Counted from the stretch's first letter, positions 29,258-38,276 are shown. The stretch is DNA of 64,000 bases from UBA8401 sp041665525 (GCA_041665525.1 JBAYIS010000003.1:1-64000), one strand, 5' to 3'. Notes: generated from the sequence alone by a model not told the origin. Made by a program: numbers and translations.

Positions 29258-30106
29258 TTAAACACCGGAATATGCTGTAAATCCGCCATCTACCGGCAGC
29301 ACAACACCGGTCACAAACTTTGATAAGTCAGAAAGCAGGAACAACGCCGCTCCCTGAAGATCGTTCGTCTCGCCAAATCGTCCCATCGGTGTTCCTTCAA
29401 TAATCTTTTCACCGCGCTTTGTCAGATTTCCTGTCTCACTATCCAGCAGTAAAAATCTGTTTTGGGAAGTGATGAAGAAACCGGGAGAGAGTGCATTCAC
29501 CCGAACATTCGTCTTCGCAAAATGCACTGCGAGCCATTGCGTAAAATTATTGATGGACGCTTTCGATGCAGAATACGCAGGCACTTTCGTCAATGGCGAG
29601 AAAGAGGAAACCGAAGAAATATTAAGAATGACACCTTGTTTCCGCTCCACCATCGCTTCGCTAAACACCAAGATTGGCAGCAGCGTGCCGAAAAGGTTTA
29701 GATCAAACACATTCCTGAATTCATTCACATCCACACCGAAAATCGTCTGCTCTTTACCTGTCCCACCGGATGCACCTATCTGTTCCACCGCAGTCGTTGC
29801 TTTCGGATGGTTGCCACCGGCACAGTTGATCAGGAAATCTACGGCACCACAAGTTTTAACGATTTGGTCTTTTGCGCGTTCCAACGATGTTCTATCGAGA
29901 ACATCCGCCATTACGGCTATCGCTTTTGAGCGATCTGCTTTGATCGTTGTCAGCGCCTGTTCTGCCGATTCAGTATTGCGGCTGAGGATAACGACATTCG
30001 CACCGACATTCAACAGTGCATCGACAATTGCAATTCCGATACCGCCGCTTCCGCCGGTCACTACAGCTGTTTTTCCCTTAAGATCGTCGAAATGAAACAC
30101 ATTCAT
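29258..30106 (-). CDS. SDR-family D-fructuronate reductase (mannonate-forming), probable
   Basis: A short-chain dehydrogenase/reductase: cofactor motif TGGSGGIGIA, NCAGG, the catalytic Ser in ISSVSSF and the YxxxK motif in VPAYSASKASINN, then NALSPGFF and PVDGGF. I place the start at ATG 30106 (MNVFHFDDLKGKTA), which has AGGAGAAC directly upstream. The frame is open to 30208, but that would overlap the end of eda. In hexuronate clusters of Bacteroidetes-type bacteria an SDR often replaces the long-chain UxuB, reducing D-fructuronate to D-mannonate; the position between eda and uxuA and the absence of a classical uxuB support this. Direct proof would need assay. Confidence 0.85.
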   Translation of the reverse strand: MNVFHFDDLKGKTAVVTGGSGGIGIAIVDALLNVGANVVILSRNTESAEQALTTIKADRSKAIAVMADVLDRTSLERAKDQIVKTCGAVDFLINCAGGNHPKATTAVEQIGASGGTGKEQTIFGVDVNEFRNVFDLNLFGTLLPILVFSEAMVERKQGVILNISSVSSFSPLTKVPAYSASKASINNFTQWLAVHFAKTNVRVNALSPGFFITSQNRFLLLDSETGNLTKRGEKIIEGTPMGRFGETNDLQGAALFLLSDLSKFVTGVVLPVDGGFTAYSGV

Positions 30107-30119
30107 GATTCTTGTTCTC

Positions 30120-30776
30120 CTACTTTCGTAATTTATCTTTTGCCGCCAAGTAATTTGCATACATTCGCGCCGCACGTTCGGTAAGTATCTCATATTGCTC
30201 TGTCTCAATTGCTTTTTTATCGAGCAAGTCGCTTCCGATGCCGACCGCTACTGCACCAGCAGCAATCCATTCACCAACATTGTCTATCGTCACTCCTCCG
30301 GTCGGCATCAATTTTATCTGCGGAAATGGTCCTGCAAGATCTCTAAAATACTTCGGGCCGAGTGATGTTGCCGGAAACACTTTCACAACATCGGCACCAG
30401 CATTCCATGCGGTAAAGATTTCTGTTGGAGTATAACACCCGGGCATGCATGCCACATCTGCGCTAATACACAAATCAATAACGTTTGTGTTCAGTACCGG
30501 AGAGACAACAAATTTTGCCCCGGCATTAATTACCTGCTCTGCAGATTGAACATCGGTGACTGTCCCGGCGCCCAACAGAATATCCGATGACAATGATGAC
30601 GACAGCTCTCTGATCAATTCAATTGCGTTCGGCACCGTCATGGTGATTTCTATGGCTTTTACTCCCCCGCGTTTAATCGCTTCGATCACGTTAAACAGTT
30701 TTTTGACTTCCTGCAGACGAATGACTGCAACGACGCCAAGTTCAGATATTTTTTGAACAGTTTCTTTTCGTGACAT
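30120..30776 (-). CDS. eda: 2-dehydro-3-deoxyphosphogluconate (KDPG/KHG) aldolase
   Basis: Splits KDPG into pyruvate and glyceraldehyde-3-phosphate, the last step of the hexuronate path. 218 residues, standard for the class I aldolase. Visible active-site residues: R20 (VVAVIR), E43 (AIEITM) and the Schiff-base K132 (VVKVFPA), plus the phosphate-binding PTGGV segment. Four bases separate it from kdgK. Confidence 0.97.
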   Translation of the reverse strand: MSRKETVQKISELGVVAVIRLQEVKKLFNVIEAIKRGGVKAIEITMTVPNAIELIRELSSSLSSDILLGAGTVTDVQSAEQVINAGAKFVVSPVLNTNVIDLCISADVACMPGCYTPTEIFTAWNAGADVVKVFPATSLGPKYFRDLAGPFPQIKLMPTGGVTIDNVGEWIAAGAVAVGIGSDLLDKKAIETEQYEILTERAARMYANYLAAKDKLRK

Positions 30777-30780
30777 ACGA

Positions 30781-31866
30781 TTACCTCTTTATCCTAGCAC
30801 TGCCGCCTTGTGCTACATGCGTGAGTTCGTCCAATGTAATCATGCTGGTATCACCGCGTGTGGTCATCAACAAAGCGCCATGTGCAACACCCAGGTCAAC
30901 GCATTCCTGCGGCTGTTTACCGGTAAGAAATCCGTAAGTAAATCCTGAAGCAAAACCGTCTCCACCTCCAACACGATCTTCTATTTCTAATCCGGGCATT
31001 TTCACACCGTCGAAAAACGTCCCTTCTGCCCACATAATGGCGGACCAATCGTTAATTCCTGCCGAACGGACACTTCGCAATGTTGTACCGACAATCTTGA
31101 CATTCGGAAAATCCTTTACCACTTTTTGTACCATATGTTTGAACGCTGCCGTATCGATCTCTCCTTTTTCTACATCTACCCCGTCTACAGAATATCCCAA
31201 CACTTTCTGGAAATCCTCTTCGTTCCCGATAAGACAGTCGATATAAGGAACAAGCGGCCTGGTTGTTTCGATCGCCTCTTTACTGCTCCATAATTTTGAC
31301 CGGAAATTCAGATCATAAGAAACAACTGTTCCTGCTTCATGCGCAGCCTTTACGGCTTCGGCAACGACACGTCGTGTCGATTCCGACAGTGCGGAGAAAA
31401 TACCTCCGGTATGAAACCAGCGAACTCCTTTTTCGATGAATAGTTTTTTCCAATCAATCTCACCGGGTTGAATGCCGGCTGTGGCGGAATGCGCCCTGTC
31501 ATAGAGTGTAACAGAAGCACGGGGTCCAAAACCCACTTCGGTAAAATTCAATCCAATGCGGTCCTTCTTTCCCATGCCGTCATATTTCCGCGTTATGGCA
31601 TAATCGATATTCACGCCAACCGCACGTGCATGGTTCTTTACAATGGAGCCGACGGGAGAATCATTCAATCCGCCGATCCAGCCGGTCCGTAAGCCGAGCC
31701 GCGACAATGCATAAGAAACATTATATTCCCCGCCGCCAACCCATACTTCCATGGTCGGAGTGAATTCGATCCGTTGGTGCCCCGGCGGACTGAGACGCAC
31801 CATGCATTCGCCTAATGAGACTACGTCAAATACTGTTTGCTGAACTGATTTTATTTTGAGTGCCAT
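30781..31866 (-). CDS. kdgK: 2-keto-3-deoxygluconate kinase, PfkB family
   Basis: Phosphorylates KDG to KDPG with ATP in the cytoplasm. The PfkB fold is seen from SLGECMVRLSP and WVGGGEYNVSYALSRLG near the N-terminus to the anion-hole/catalytic-base motif DRVGGGDGFASGF (about residue 300), where GGGDGF replaces the commoner GAGDAF, as is usual in KDG kinases. 361 residues. It sits between the transporter and eda with gaps of 17 and 4 bases. Confidence 0.93.
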   Translation of the reverse strand: MALKIKSVQQTVFDVVSLGECMVRLSPPGHQRIEFTPTMEVWVGGGEYNVSYALSRLGLRTGWIGGLNDSPVGSIVKNHARAVGVNIDYAITRKYDGMGKKDRIGLNFTEVGFGPRASVTLYDRAHSATAGIQPGEIDWKKLFIEKGVRWFHTGGIFSALSESTRRVVAEAVKAAHEAGTVVSYDLNFRSKLWSSKEAIETTRPLVPYIDCLIGNEEDFQKVLGYSVDGVDVEKGEIDTAAFKHMVQKVVKDFPNVKIVGTTLRSVRSAGINDWSAIMWAEGTFFDGVKMPGLEIEDRVGGGDGFASGFTYGFLTGKQPQECVDLGVAHGALLMTTRGDTSMITLDELTHVAQGGSARIKR

Positions 31867-31883
31867 TGGATATATGTATTGAA

Positions 31884-33155
31884 TTATAATTTTGCCGGTT
31901 CCATTTTAGGAACAAGCAGATGAAATATTCCGAGCGCGAGCAGATATGCCGTGCCGGAGATCAGAAACGGAATGAAATAACTTCCTGTCCATTCAAGAAT
32001 ATATCCGATGAACGGAGCAAAGATCATCCCTCCAACCGAACCGGCCATCCCGCCGAGCCCAGTGACGGATGCAACTGCTTTTTTCGGGAACATATCGGAA
32101 GCAGTTGTAAAAATATTTGCCGACCATCCTTGATGCGCCGCCGCAGCAATACCGATCAATATGACAGAAGTCCACAGATCAGTCACTTGTGAAGCGACTA
32201 TGATTGAAACAACGAGAAGTGCCGCAATCAACATTGTTGTTTTCCTCGCTTTATTGATCTCCCAGCCGCGATGGATGAAGTGAGAAGAGAGCCATCCGCC
32301 GCCGATGCTGCCGATGCTCGTCATCATATAAATAGTTATGAGCGGCAAACCAAGTTCAGTGATCGTCAATCCATATTCTTTGTTCAAATATTTGGGGAGC
32401 CAATAGAGATAAAACCACCAGATAGGATCAGTCATGAATTTTCCGATGACAAATGCCCATGTCTGCCGGTACCGTAACAGACTGAGCCATGGTATCTTTT
32501 CTGTTGAGGCTTCCGGAGGATCGCTGTGGATATAATTGAATTCCTCTCTCGTCAGATGCTTTTTATGCTCCGGTTTTTCGTAGACGCTCCACCAAAAAAT
32601 GATCCAGAGAAATCCCAACGCGCCGACAATGATAAATGCTTCCTGCCAACCGTATGTTACTGTGAGCCAGGGAACAATCGCCGGGGCAAGCACTGCTCCG
32701 ATGTTCGCACCGGAATTATAAATTCCAGTCGTTAATGCCCGCTCTTTTTTGGGAAACCATTCCGCCACCGCTTTTTGAGCTGCTGGAAAATTTCCCGCTT
32801 CACTCAGGCCGAGACCGAAGCGCGCAAGCCCGAATCCGAATACTGTTGTTACAGCGGCATGCGCCATTGCCGCGATACTCCAACCGGTGATCGAGATTGT
32901 ATATCCAATCTTCGTCCCAAATTTATCAATGAACCATCCAAAGCCGATCAATCCGATGGCATACGCTGTTTGAAAAGCGGTGACGATCCACGCATATTCG
33001 CTTTCGCTCCAACCGATCTCCGTTTGCAGAATCGGTGCAAGTAATCCAAGAATCTGGCGATCCATGTAATTGATGGTGGTCGCGAAGAACAGCAGTGCAC
33101 AAATCACCCAGCGATATCTTCCCGTAGCGTTTAACTGTTGAAAATAGTTTGCCAT
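31884..33155 (-). CDS. MFS hexuronate transporter (ExuT-like)
   Basis: A 12-helix major facilitator of the anion:cation symporter group. The N-terminus INYMDRQILGLLAPIL, the WFIDKFGTKIG loop and FPAAQKAVAEWFPKKERALTTGIYNSGANIG are typical of the hexuronate/ExuT-GudP branch. It would bring galacturonate or glucuronate through the inner membrane by proton symport. Context (uxaC upstream by 5 bases, kdgK downstream) fits glucuronate or its close relatives. 423 residues. Confidence 0.92.
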   Translation of the reverse strand: MANYFQQLNATGRYRWVICALLFFATTINYMDRQILGLLAPILQTEIGWSESEYAWIVTAFQTAYAIGLIGFGWFIDKFGTKIGYTISITGWSIAAMAHAAVTTVFGFGLARFGLGLSEAGNFPAAQKAVAEWFPKKERALTTGIYNSGANIGAVLAPAIVPWLTVTYGWQEAFIIVGALGFLWIIFWWSVYEKPEHKKHLTREEFNYIHSDPPEASTEKIPWLSLLRYRQTWAFVIGKFMTDPIWWFYLYWLPKYLNKEYGLTITELGLPLITIYMMTSIGSIGGGWLSSHFIHRGWEINKARKTTMLIAALLVVSIIVASQVTDLWTSVILIGIAAAAHQGWSANIFTTASDMFPKKAVASVTGLGGMAGSVGGMIFAPFIGYILEWTGSYFIPFLISGTAYLLALGIFHLLVPKMEPAKL

Positions 33156-33160
33156 GCGGT

Positions 33161-34585
33161 TTACAGTTTATAAGTTCTTTTCACCAGTCCGTTCGTTAAT
33201 TCATAGATCATTCGAGAGGCATCTTCCCTATCGATAATATTCTTTTCGACAAGTCCGGCTAAATATGTTGCATCAATTCTTCGCGAGAGATCATGACGGG
33301 CAGGAATGGACAGGAATGCCCGGGTATCGTCATTGAATCCGGCAGTATTATAGATACTTGCCGTTTCCGTTACCATGTGCCGATAACGCAGCATTCCTTC
33401 AATACTATCATGGAACCACCATGCCGGACCGAGCTTCATTGCAGGATAATGGCCTGCCAATGGCGCCAATTCCCGGGAATAGGTTGTTTCATCAAGCGTG
33501 AAAACGACAAGCGTAAACTTTGGATCGTTACCGTAACTATTCAGAAGATTACGCAGGTTTACCGTAAATTCTGTGCGGACAGGAATATCCGCTCCTTTAT
33601 CCGGACCGAATCTGTCAAACAACATCAGATTATGATTGCGGAAAGATCCCGGATGGATCTGCATCGTAAGGCCGTCCTCTGTGCTCATCCGGGCAAATTC
33701 CATCATCATATGCGACTCGAACGTTGCGGACTCATTCGGAACAATTGTTCCATTCAACGCCTTTTGTAAAAGCCAATCAGCATTCGCATCGGAGATACGC
33801 TCCGTATAGGGGATGAAGATATCATGATCTGTGGCTACGGCGCCAAGGGATTTGAAATACTCCCGCCTGTTTTCAATCGCTCGGATGAATGACTGATAGG
33901 AAGTGATTTCAAATCCGCACCGGTGGCCAAGCAACCGGATATTTTCCTTCCAACTGTTTCCGGAAAGCTTCACCACTCCGTCGGGACGGAACGTCGGAAT
34001 CACTTTTCCCTTCCAGTTCGATTCCCGAATTTTTACATGATGTTCGAGAGAATCAGTCGCTGCATCCGTTGTTGAAAGCACGGCAATATTAAACTTCTCA
34101 AATAATGTCCGGGGAAGAAATTTCTTTGTATGTAACTTTGCTTCAAGGTCGTTCCAGATCTCTTCGGCCGTATTCGCATTCAGTTTTTTTCTGATGCCAA
34201 ATACTTCGGCGAGTTCATACTGGAACCACACACCGGTCGGTGTCCCGGAAAAAAGATAAAAATGTTCTGCAAAGAGTTTCCAGATCTGTTTATCATCCGT
34301 TTCGCTCGCCGCTCCATCGAGAGGATGTATCCCAAGACGTTCCAGTGAAATCCCTTGCGAATAGAGCAGACGAAAGACATAGTGATCGGGCTTGATAAAC
34401 AGTTCTGTCGGATTTTTGAAAGGAAGATTTTCTGAAAACAGTGCGGGATCGACGTGTCCGTGCGGACAATAGAGCGGAAGGTGTTTCACCTCCCGGTAGA
34501 GTCCATAGGCGGTTTCCCGGACATGCTGGTTCGTATCAAAAAACCGGTACTCGTTCAGCATGGAAGAGCTGTTATCTGAATTCAT
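33161..34585 (-). CDS. uxaC: Glucuronate (uronate) isomerase
   Basis: UxaC isomerises D-glucuronate to D-fructuronate (and galacturonate to tagaturonate). It belongs to the amidohydrolase superfamily; the metal-binding HxH is at PHGHVDP (H42, H44). Other family segments are FDRFGPDKGADIP and LGPAWWFHDSIEGM. 474 residues, usual length. Its start overlaps the stop of the upstream regulator gene by four bases. Because no altronate pathway genes (uxaA, uxaB) are here, while uxuA is, the operon handles glucuronate. Confidence 0.97.
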   Translation of the reverse strand: MNSDNSSSMLNEYRFFDTNQHVRETAYGLYREVKHLPLYCPHGHVDPALFSENLPFKNPTELFIKPDHYVFRLLYSQGISLERLGIHPLDGAASETDDKQIWKLFAEHFYLFSGTPTGVWFQYELAEVFGIRKKLNANTAEEIWNDLEAKLHTKKFLPRTLFEKFNIAVLSTTDAATDSLEHHVKIRESNWKGKVIPTFRPDGVVKLSGNSWKENIRLLGHRCGFEITSYQSFIRAIENRREYFKSLGAVATDHDIFIPYTERISDANADWLLQKALNGTIVPNESATFESHMMMEFARMSTEDGLTMQIHPGSFRNHNLMLFDRFGPDKGADIPVRTEFTVNLRNLLNSYGNDPKFTLVVFTLDETTYSRELAPLAGHYPAMKLGPAWWFHDSIEGMLRYRHMVTETASIYNTAGFNDDTRAFLSIPARHDLSRRIDATYLAGLVEKNIIDREDASRMIYELTNGLVKRTYKL

Positions 34586-35736
34586 AGATGAAGTACTTTC
34601 GTGTCATGGCTGACTGCGGACGATGGTTCAGATGGAAGATGATAACCGCCGGTCGACTGCCTGATCCGCAGAGTAGGCTGCAATCCTATCCAGGAGAAAA
34701 TCTTTTCTTTGTTCATCCTCCGGATGAGCAGATCGACTGCCTGCTTGCCGATGTCATTTGTCGGCTGGTGGATGGTCGTTAAAGGGACTGATGCATACTG
34801 GCATCGTTCTATATCGTCAAATCCGATAATGGCTACGTCATCCGGTACTTTTAATCCGGACTCCAATACACCTTTCATAAAACCGAGAGCGGAGAGATCA
34901 TTGTACGCAAAGATTGCGTCGGGTCTATTCTTTTGTGCGGAGAACGATTTGCCAATCTTGTACCCCGATTCAAAATCGTTCCATTCATATTTTAATTGAA
35001 GGCGGTACTCAAATTCCTGGTTAAAGGGAATTCTGTTATCGCGCAATGCTTTAAGAAATCCTTTTTTCCGCAATTCGCCGAGCAGGTTCCCTTCTTCGCC
35101 GTTGATATATCCAATATTCTTTCGGCCTATGGAAAGAAGATGCTGCGCCGCCATATAGCCGCCGGATTCATTATCAGTCCCCACATAGCAGATATCCTTA
35201 TCTTCGATGTAGGAGACCATCACAAACGGAAAGTCCTCTTTCTGAAGTTTCTTCAAGATGCCGGTTGAGTAATGTTCGTGACTCATTGAAGCAATAATCA
35301 ATCCCTCCACGCCGGTGCGGATAAGATTCTCTATCAACACTTTTTCCCTGTCAACATTGCCGGAAGATTTTGAAATGAGCAATGTGTACCCTTGTTGCGA
35401 AACGTTCTCTTCCACACTCTGCATAATCAATGAAAAGAACGGGCTCTTGAGATCCACCAAAACAAGGCCGATGGCTTTTTGCTGATTGAAATTTAACACT
35501 GTCGATCGTTGGGCAACGAAAGTACCCGTACCGACGATCGAATATAAAAAACCGTTCCGGATCAAATCATTCAACGCTTTTTTGATTGTGATCATACTGA
35601 CGTTGTATTGAACAGCAAGCTCTTTCTGGGTCGGCAGTTTTTGATTGGTTGTAAGATTACCATTCAATATCTGTGACTTTATGCTGTCATAGATTTGCAT
35701 ATGGAGCGCTCGCCTGCTGTTTCGGTCTAACGGCAT
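34582..35736 (-). CDS. GntR/LacI-hybrid (AraR-like) regulator heading the glucuronate operon
   Basis: 384 residues: GntR winged helix (about 5-75; HMQIYDSIKSQI, AVQYNVSMITIKKAL, VGTGTFVA) and a LacI-type effector domain (IGLVLVDLKSPFFS, LIIASMSHEH, FAYNDLSALGF, VAIIGFDDIE, TTIHQPT). Same architecture as, and clearly paralogous to, the regulator at 2824-3936 (many shared stretches, such as DFPFVMVSYIEDKDI against HFPFVMVSYMADNDI). It is the first gene of the operon, with a strong promoter and GTATACC-type sites in front, so it is likely autoregulated and represses uxaC and the following genes until a uronate or derived sugar appears. The effector is inferred. Confidence 0.88.
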   Translation of the reverse strand: MPLDRNSRRALHMQIYDSIKSQILNGNLTTNQKLPTQKELAVQYNVSMITIKKALNDLIRNGFLYSIVGTGTFVAQRSTVLNFNQQKAIGLVLVDLKSPFFSLIMQSVEENVSQQGYTLLISKSSGNVDREKVLIENLIRTGVEGLIIASMSHEHYSTGILKKLQKEDFPFVMVSYIEDKDICYVGTDNESGGYMAAQHLLSIGRKNIGYINGEEGNLLGELRKKGFLKALRDNRIPFNQEFEYRLQLKYEWNDFESGYKIGKSFSAQKNRPDAIFAYNDLSALGFMKGVLESGLKVPDDVAIIGFDDIERCQYASVPLTTIHQPTNDIGKQAVDLLIRRMNKEKIFSWIGLQPTLRIRQSTGGYHLPSEPSSAVSHDTKVLHL

Positions 35737-35814
35737 AACTCACTCATTGTAATTCTTTGATTCACGGAATTTTCGTTGATCTTGATGAAATTGACTGTTT
35801 TTAATAATACTAAT

Positions 35815-35846
35815 GGTAGAATATACCATATTGAATAAGGTATACT
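35815..35846 (-). promoter_or_regulatory. Operator-like inverted repeats before the glucuronate operon
   Basis: GGTA-gaata-TACC (35815-35827) and GGTATACTT (35839-35847) lie just downstream of the promoter when read on the minus strand. Both share GGTATA/TATACC with the site in front of the paralogous regulator at 2824. Confidence 0.45.
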
Positions 35847-35848
35847 TT

Positions 35849-35877
35849 ATTGTAAGGAATAAGTTCTCTTATGTCAA
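35849..35877 (-). promoter_or_regulatory. Sigma-70-type promoter of the glucuronate operon
   Basis: On the minus strand TTGACA (35877-35872) and TACAAT (35854-35849) are 17 bases apart, a near-consensus pair, about 110 bases upstream of the regulator start. Confidence 0.7.
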
Positions 35878-35941
35878 GTGAAATTTTAAGGCAGGTGTGA
35901 TCATTCAATAGAATATCATATACTGAAAGACCAACTCAATT

Positions 35942-35964
35942 CCCTAATGGGATCACATTGTGAT
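35942..35964. repeat. Palindromic element, related to the one at 2351-2371
   Basis: CCC-taat-GGG (35942-35951) followed by the palindrome ATCACATTGTGAT (35952-35964). At 2351-2371 the same layout reads CCC-gaa-GGG then CCACATTGTGG. The outer bases of the palindrome differ between copies but stay complementary, so base pairing or dyad symmetry is conserved. Confidence 0.45.
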
Positions 35965-35992
35965 ATTTCTGATTTAGGATGCCCGTTTGGAA

Positions 35993-36029
35993 AGACTGCA
36001 ACGAATTACAATTTTGTTTTCCGCAGTCT
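35993..36029 (-). terminator. Possible terminator at the end of the copper ATPase gene
   Basis: AGACTGC (35993-35999) is complementary to GCAGTCT (36023-36029), which overlaps the last codons of the gene; on the minus strand the stem is followed by TTTCC. The loop is long (23 bases) and the T-tract short, so this is weak. Confidence 0.3.
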
Positions 36030-38225
36030 GAGCGAATTCGTAACTACGCTAACAGAACTTAATGCCATTGCACCTGCCGCAAAGGTCGGACTGAGCATTC
36101 CAAAAGCGGCGAGAGGAATTCCGATGACATTATAAATAAATGCCCAAAACAAATTTTGTTTAATAGTAGAGATTGTTTTTCGGGATAAGGTGATAGCGCG
36201 GACAACGGCAGTAATATCGTGCCTCATCAATGCTACGTCCGCTGTTTCCAAGGCAACATCCGTTCCGGAGGCCATCGCAAGACTCACATCCGCCTGGGCA
36301 AGCGCAGGTGCATCATTAATACCATCCCCCACCATCGCCACAATTTGATGCTGCGACTGAAGTTGTTTGATATATTCCGCTTTATCCTTCGGCAAAACAT
36401 TTGCGATCACCTTTGTGATACCTACCTGACGTGCAATTGCTTGAGCCGTGTTTGCATTATCGCCGGTCAAAAGTGTAACGCTGATATTCATCTGTTTGAG
36501 TCTCTCGACAGCTTCCAGCGATGTTTCGCGCACCGTGTCCGCGATAGCAATAATGCCGGCGAGTTTTCTTTGAACACCGACGTAAACAACAGTCTTTCCT
36601 TCCGTTTGAAGACGAGCAACACTTTCAACAGCAGTTGAGATATTTATCAATGATTCGCGCATGATCTCTTCTTTGCCGATGATGACATTCTTTCCTTCCA
36701 CTGTCCCTATTATCCCGTGGCCAGGATTTGCAAGAAATCCCTCCACAGGCCTAACAGCTGTCTGATGCTTCTCAGCATACTGTACAATCGCTTTTGAAAG
36801 AGGATGTTCGGATCTATGCTCTACTGATGCAGCCAGCATTAACAAATCTTCTTTGGAATACTCATTGAACAGAAGAACATCGGTCACTGACGGTTTCCCT
36901 TCCGTAATCGTCCCGGTTTTATCAAACACTACTGCCGTCACTGAACCTGCCCGTTCCAAACTTTCTGCGTTCTTAATCAGAACGCCTGATGATGCGCCAC
37001 GGCCTGTCCCGACCATAATAGCAGTCGGAGTTGCAAGACCAAGCGCACAAGGGCATGCGATAATAAGAACTGCGATGGCATGAATCATAGCATTGGTGAA
37101 CGGAAGATCGAAGAGAATCATCCCGCCGAGAAATGTGACCAGTGCTATCCCGATGACTACCGGTACGAAAACGCCGGCGATCTTATCCGCCAAAGACTGG
37201 ATTGGCGCTTTTGATCCTTGCGCTTCTTCAACGAGACGGACGATCTGTGCAAGCACTGTTGCACTTCCAACAGCCGTAGCATGGAATTCTATACTTCCGG
37301 TGGTATTGATTGTTCCTCCTATCACCGCATCGCCGCTCTTTTTTTGAACTGGAATGCTTTCACCGGTCATCATCGACTCATCGATTGCTGTCTCTCCTTT
37401 TTCAACAATACCGTCCACCGGAATCTTTTCCCCGGGCCGGACCAGAATGCGGTCATTGATAACAACGTTCGAGATGGCAATTTCACTATAGACGGAATTC
37501 CGAAACACTTGAGCGGTCTTTGGCTGAATCGACATTAGTTTTCTCATTGCATCGGATGCACGAAGCTTTGCCCTTGCTTCAAGCATTTTCCCGAGCAGAA
37601 TAAGAGTGATAATTGTCGCTGCGGTGTCAAAATAAACATTGGACAGGACGACGGATTCGGGAAGCCATTCAGGAAACAGGACAACAACAGAACTAAACAT
37701 GTATGCAACACCGGTGCCAACGGCAACCAGAGTATTCATATCGGCATCAAAATGTTTTGCCAGTTTCCAGGCGGTGGAGAAGAACCGTTTGCCGGATACG
37801 ATCATAATCGTTGTTGTCCCAAGAAACATCAACTTGTTTATCTCGTCCATCCCCAGCGGTGAAATATCCATAAACCACTCTGTCATGCTGATCATACTGA
37901 GGATCATCACCGGAAGGGCTATCAACGCACTCACAGAAAACTCTTTCTTGAGCTTCGTGTAACTATCAGAAGAAGCCGTTGACTCGGATGCCTCAGTAAC
38001 ATTCTCTACAACGAGTGTATATCCAGCCTCTTCGACCGCGGCTGCCAGAAGATCAGTCGAAACAACTGTAGGATCAAATTTCACAGTCGCCTTTTCAGTG
38101 GCAAGGTTCACCGTTGCTTTTTCAACCCCTTCCACTTTTAAAAGCACTTTTTCTACCCGAGCAACGCAGCTTGCGCACGTCATTCCTTCAACAGGAAGTG
38201 TGATTGTTTGAATTTTTGTTTCCAT
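36006..38225 (-). CDS. copA: Copper-transporting P1B-type ATPase
   Basis: A Cu(+)-exporting ATPase of the inner membrane. I start it at ATG 38225 (METKIQTITLPVEGMTCASC), giving 739 residues; upstream in-frame codons read unlike the family. It has one N-terminal heavy-metal-associated domain with GMTCASC, eight predicted membrane helices, the actuator TGES motif (MMTGESIPV), the copper-selective CPC motif (IACPCALGLATP), the phosphorylation site DKTGT, the HP motif (EHPLSKA) and GDGINDAPAL. The helix-8 region (MALSSVSVVTNSLRL) has the MxxSS signature of Cu(+) pumps. A CopZ-like gene lies directly upstream and a regulator with a metal-binding-like domain before that. Confidence 0.95.
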   Translation of the reverse strand: METKIQTITLPVEGMTCASCVARVEKVLLKVEGVEKATVNLATEKATVKFDPTVVSTDLLAAAVEEAGYTLVVENVTEASESTASSDSYTKLKKEFSVSALIALPVMILSMISMTEWFMDISPLGMDEINKLMFLGTTTIMIVSGKRFFSTAWKLAKHFDADMNTLVAVGTGVAYMFSSVVVLFPEWLPESVVLSNVYFDTAATIITLILLGKMLEARAKLRASDAMRKLMSIQPKTAQVFRNSVYSEIAISNVVINDRILVRPGEKIPVDGIVEKGETAIDESMMTGESIPVQKKSGDAVIGGTINTTGSIEFHATAVGSATVLAQIVRLVEEAQGSKAPIQSLADKIAGVFVPVVIGIALVTFLGGMILFDLPFTNAMIHAIAVLIIACPCALGLATPTAIMVGTGRGASSGVLIKNAESLERAGSVTAVVFDKTGTITEGKPSVTDVLLFNEYSKEDLLMLAASVEHRSEHPLSKAIVQYAEKHQTAVRPVEGFLANPGHGIIGTVEGKNVIIGKEEIMRESLINISTAVESVARLQTEGKTVVYVGVQRKLAGIIAIADTVRETSLEAVERLKQMNISVTLLTGDNANTAQAIARQVGITKVIANVLPKDKAEYIKQLQSQHQIVAMVGDGINDAPALAQADVSLAMASGTDVALETADVALMRHDITAVVRAITLSRKTISTIKQNLFWAFIYNVIGIPLAAFGMLSPTFAAGAMALSSVSVVTNSLRLRKTKL

Positions 38226-38276
38226 AGTAATTTTAGTATGATGTAGCTCACCTTTACAGTGTATGCAATTTGCAGG

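Noticed and set aside
29469..30095. 208-codon open frame on the plus strand
   Set aside because: Exactly antisense to the SDR gene, which has all its family motifs; the plus-strand product has no recognisable domain.
35952..35964. CRP-like site ATCACATTGTGAT
   Set aside because: CRP sites are TGTGA-N6-TCACA; here the arms are in reverse order and without spacer.
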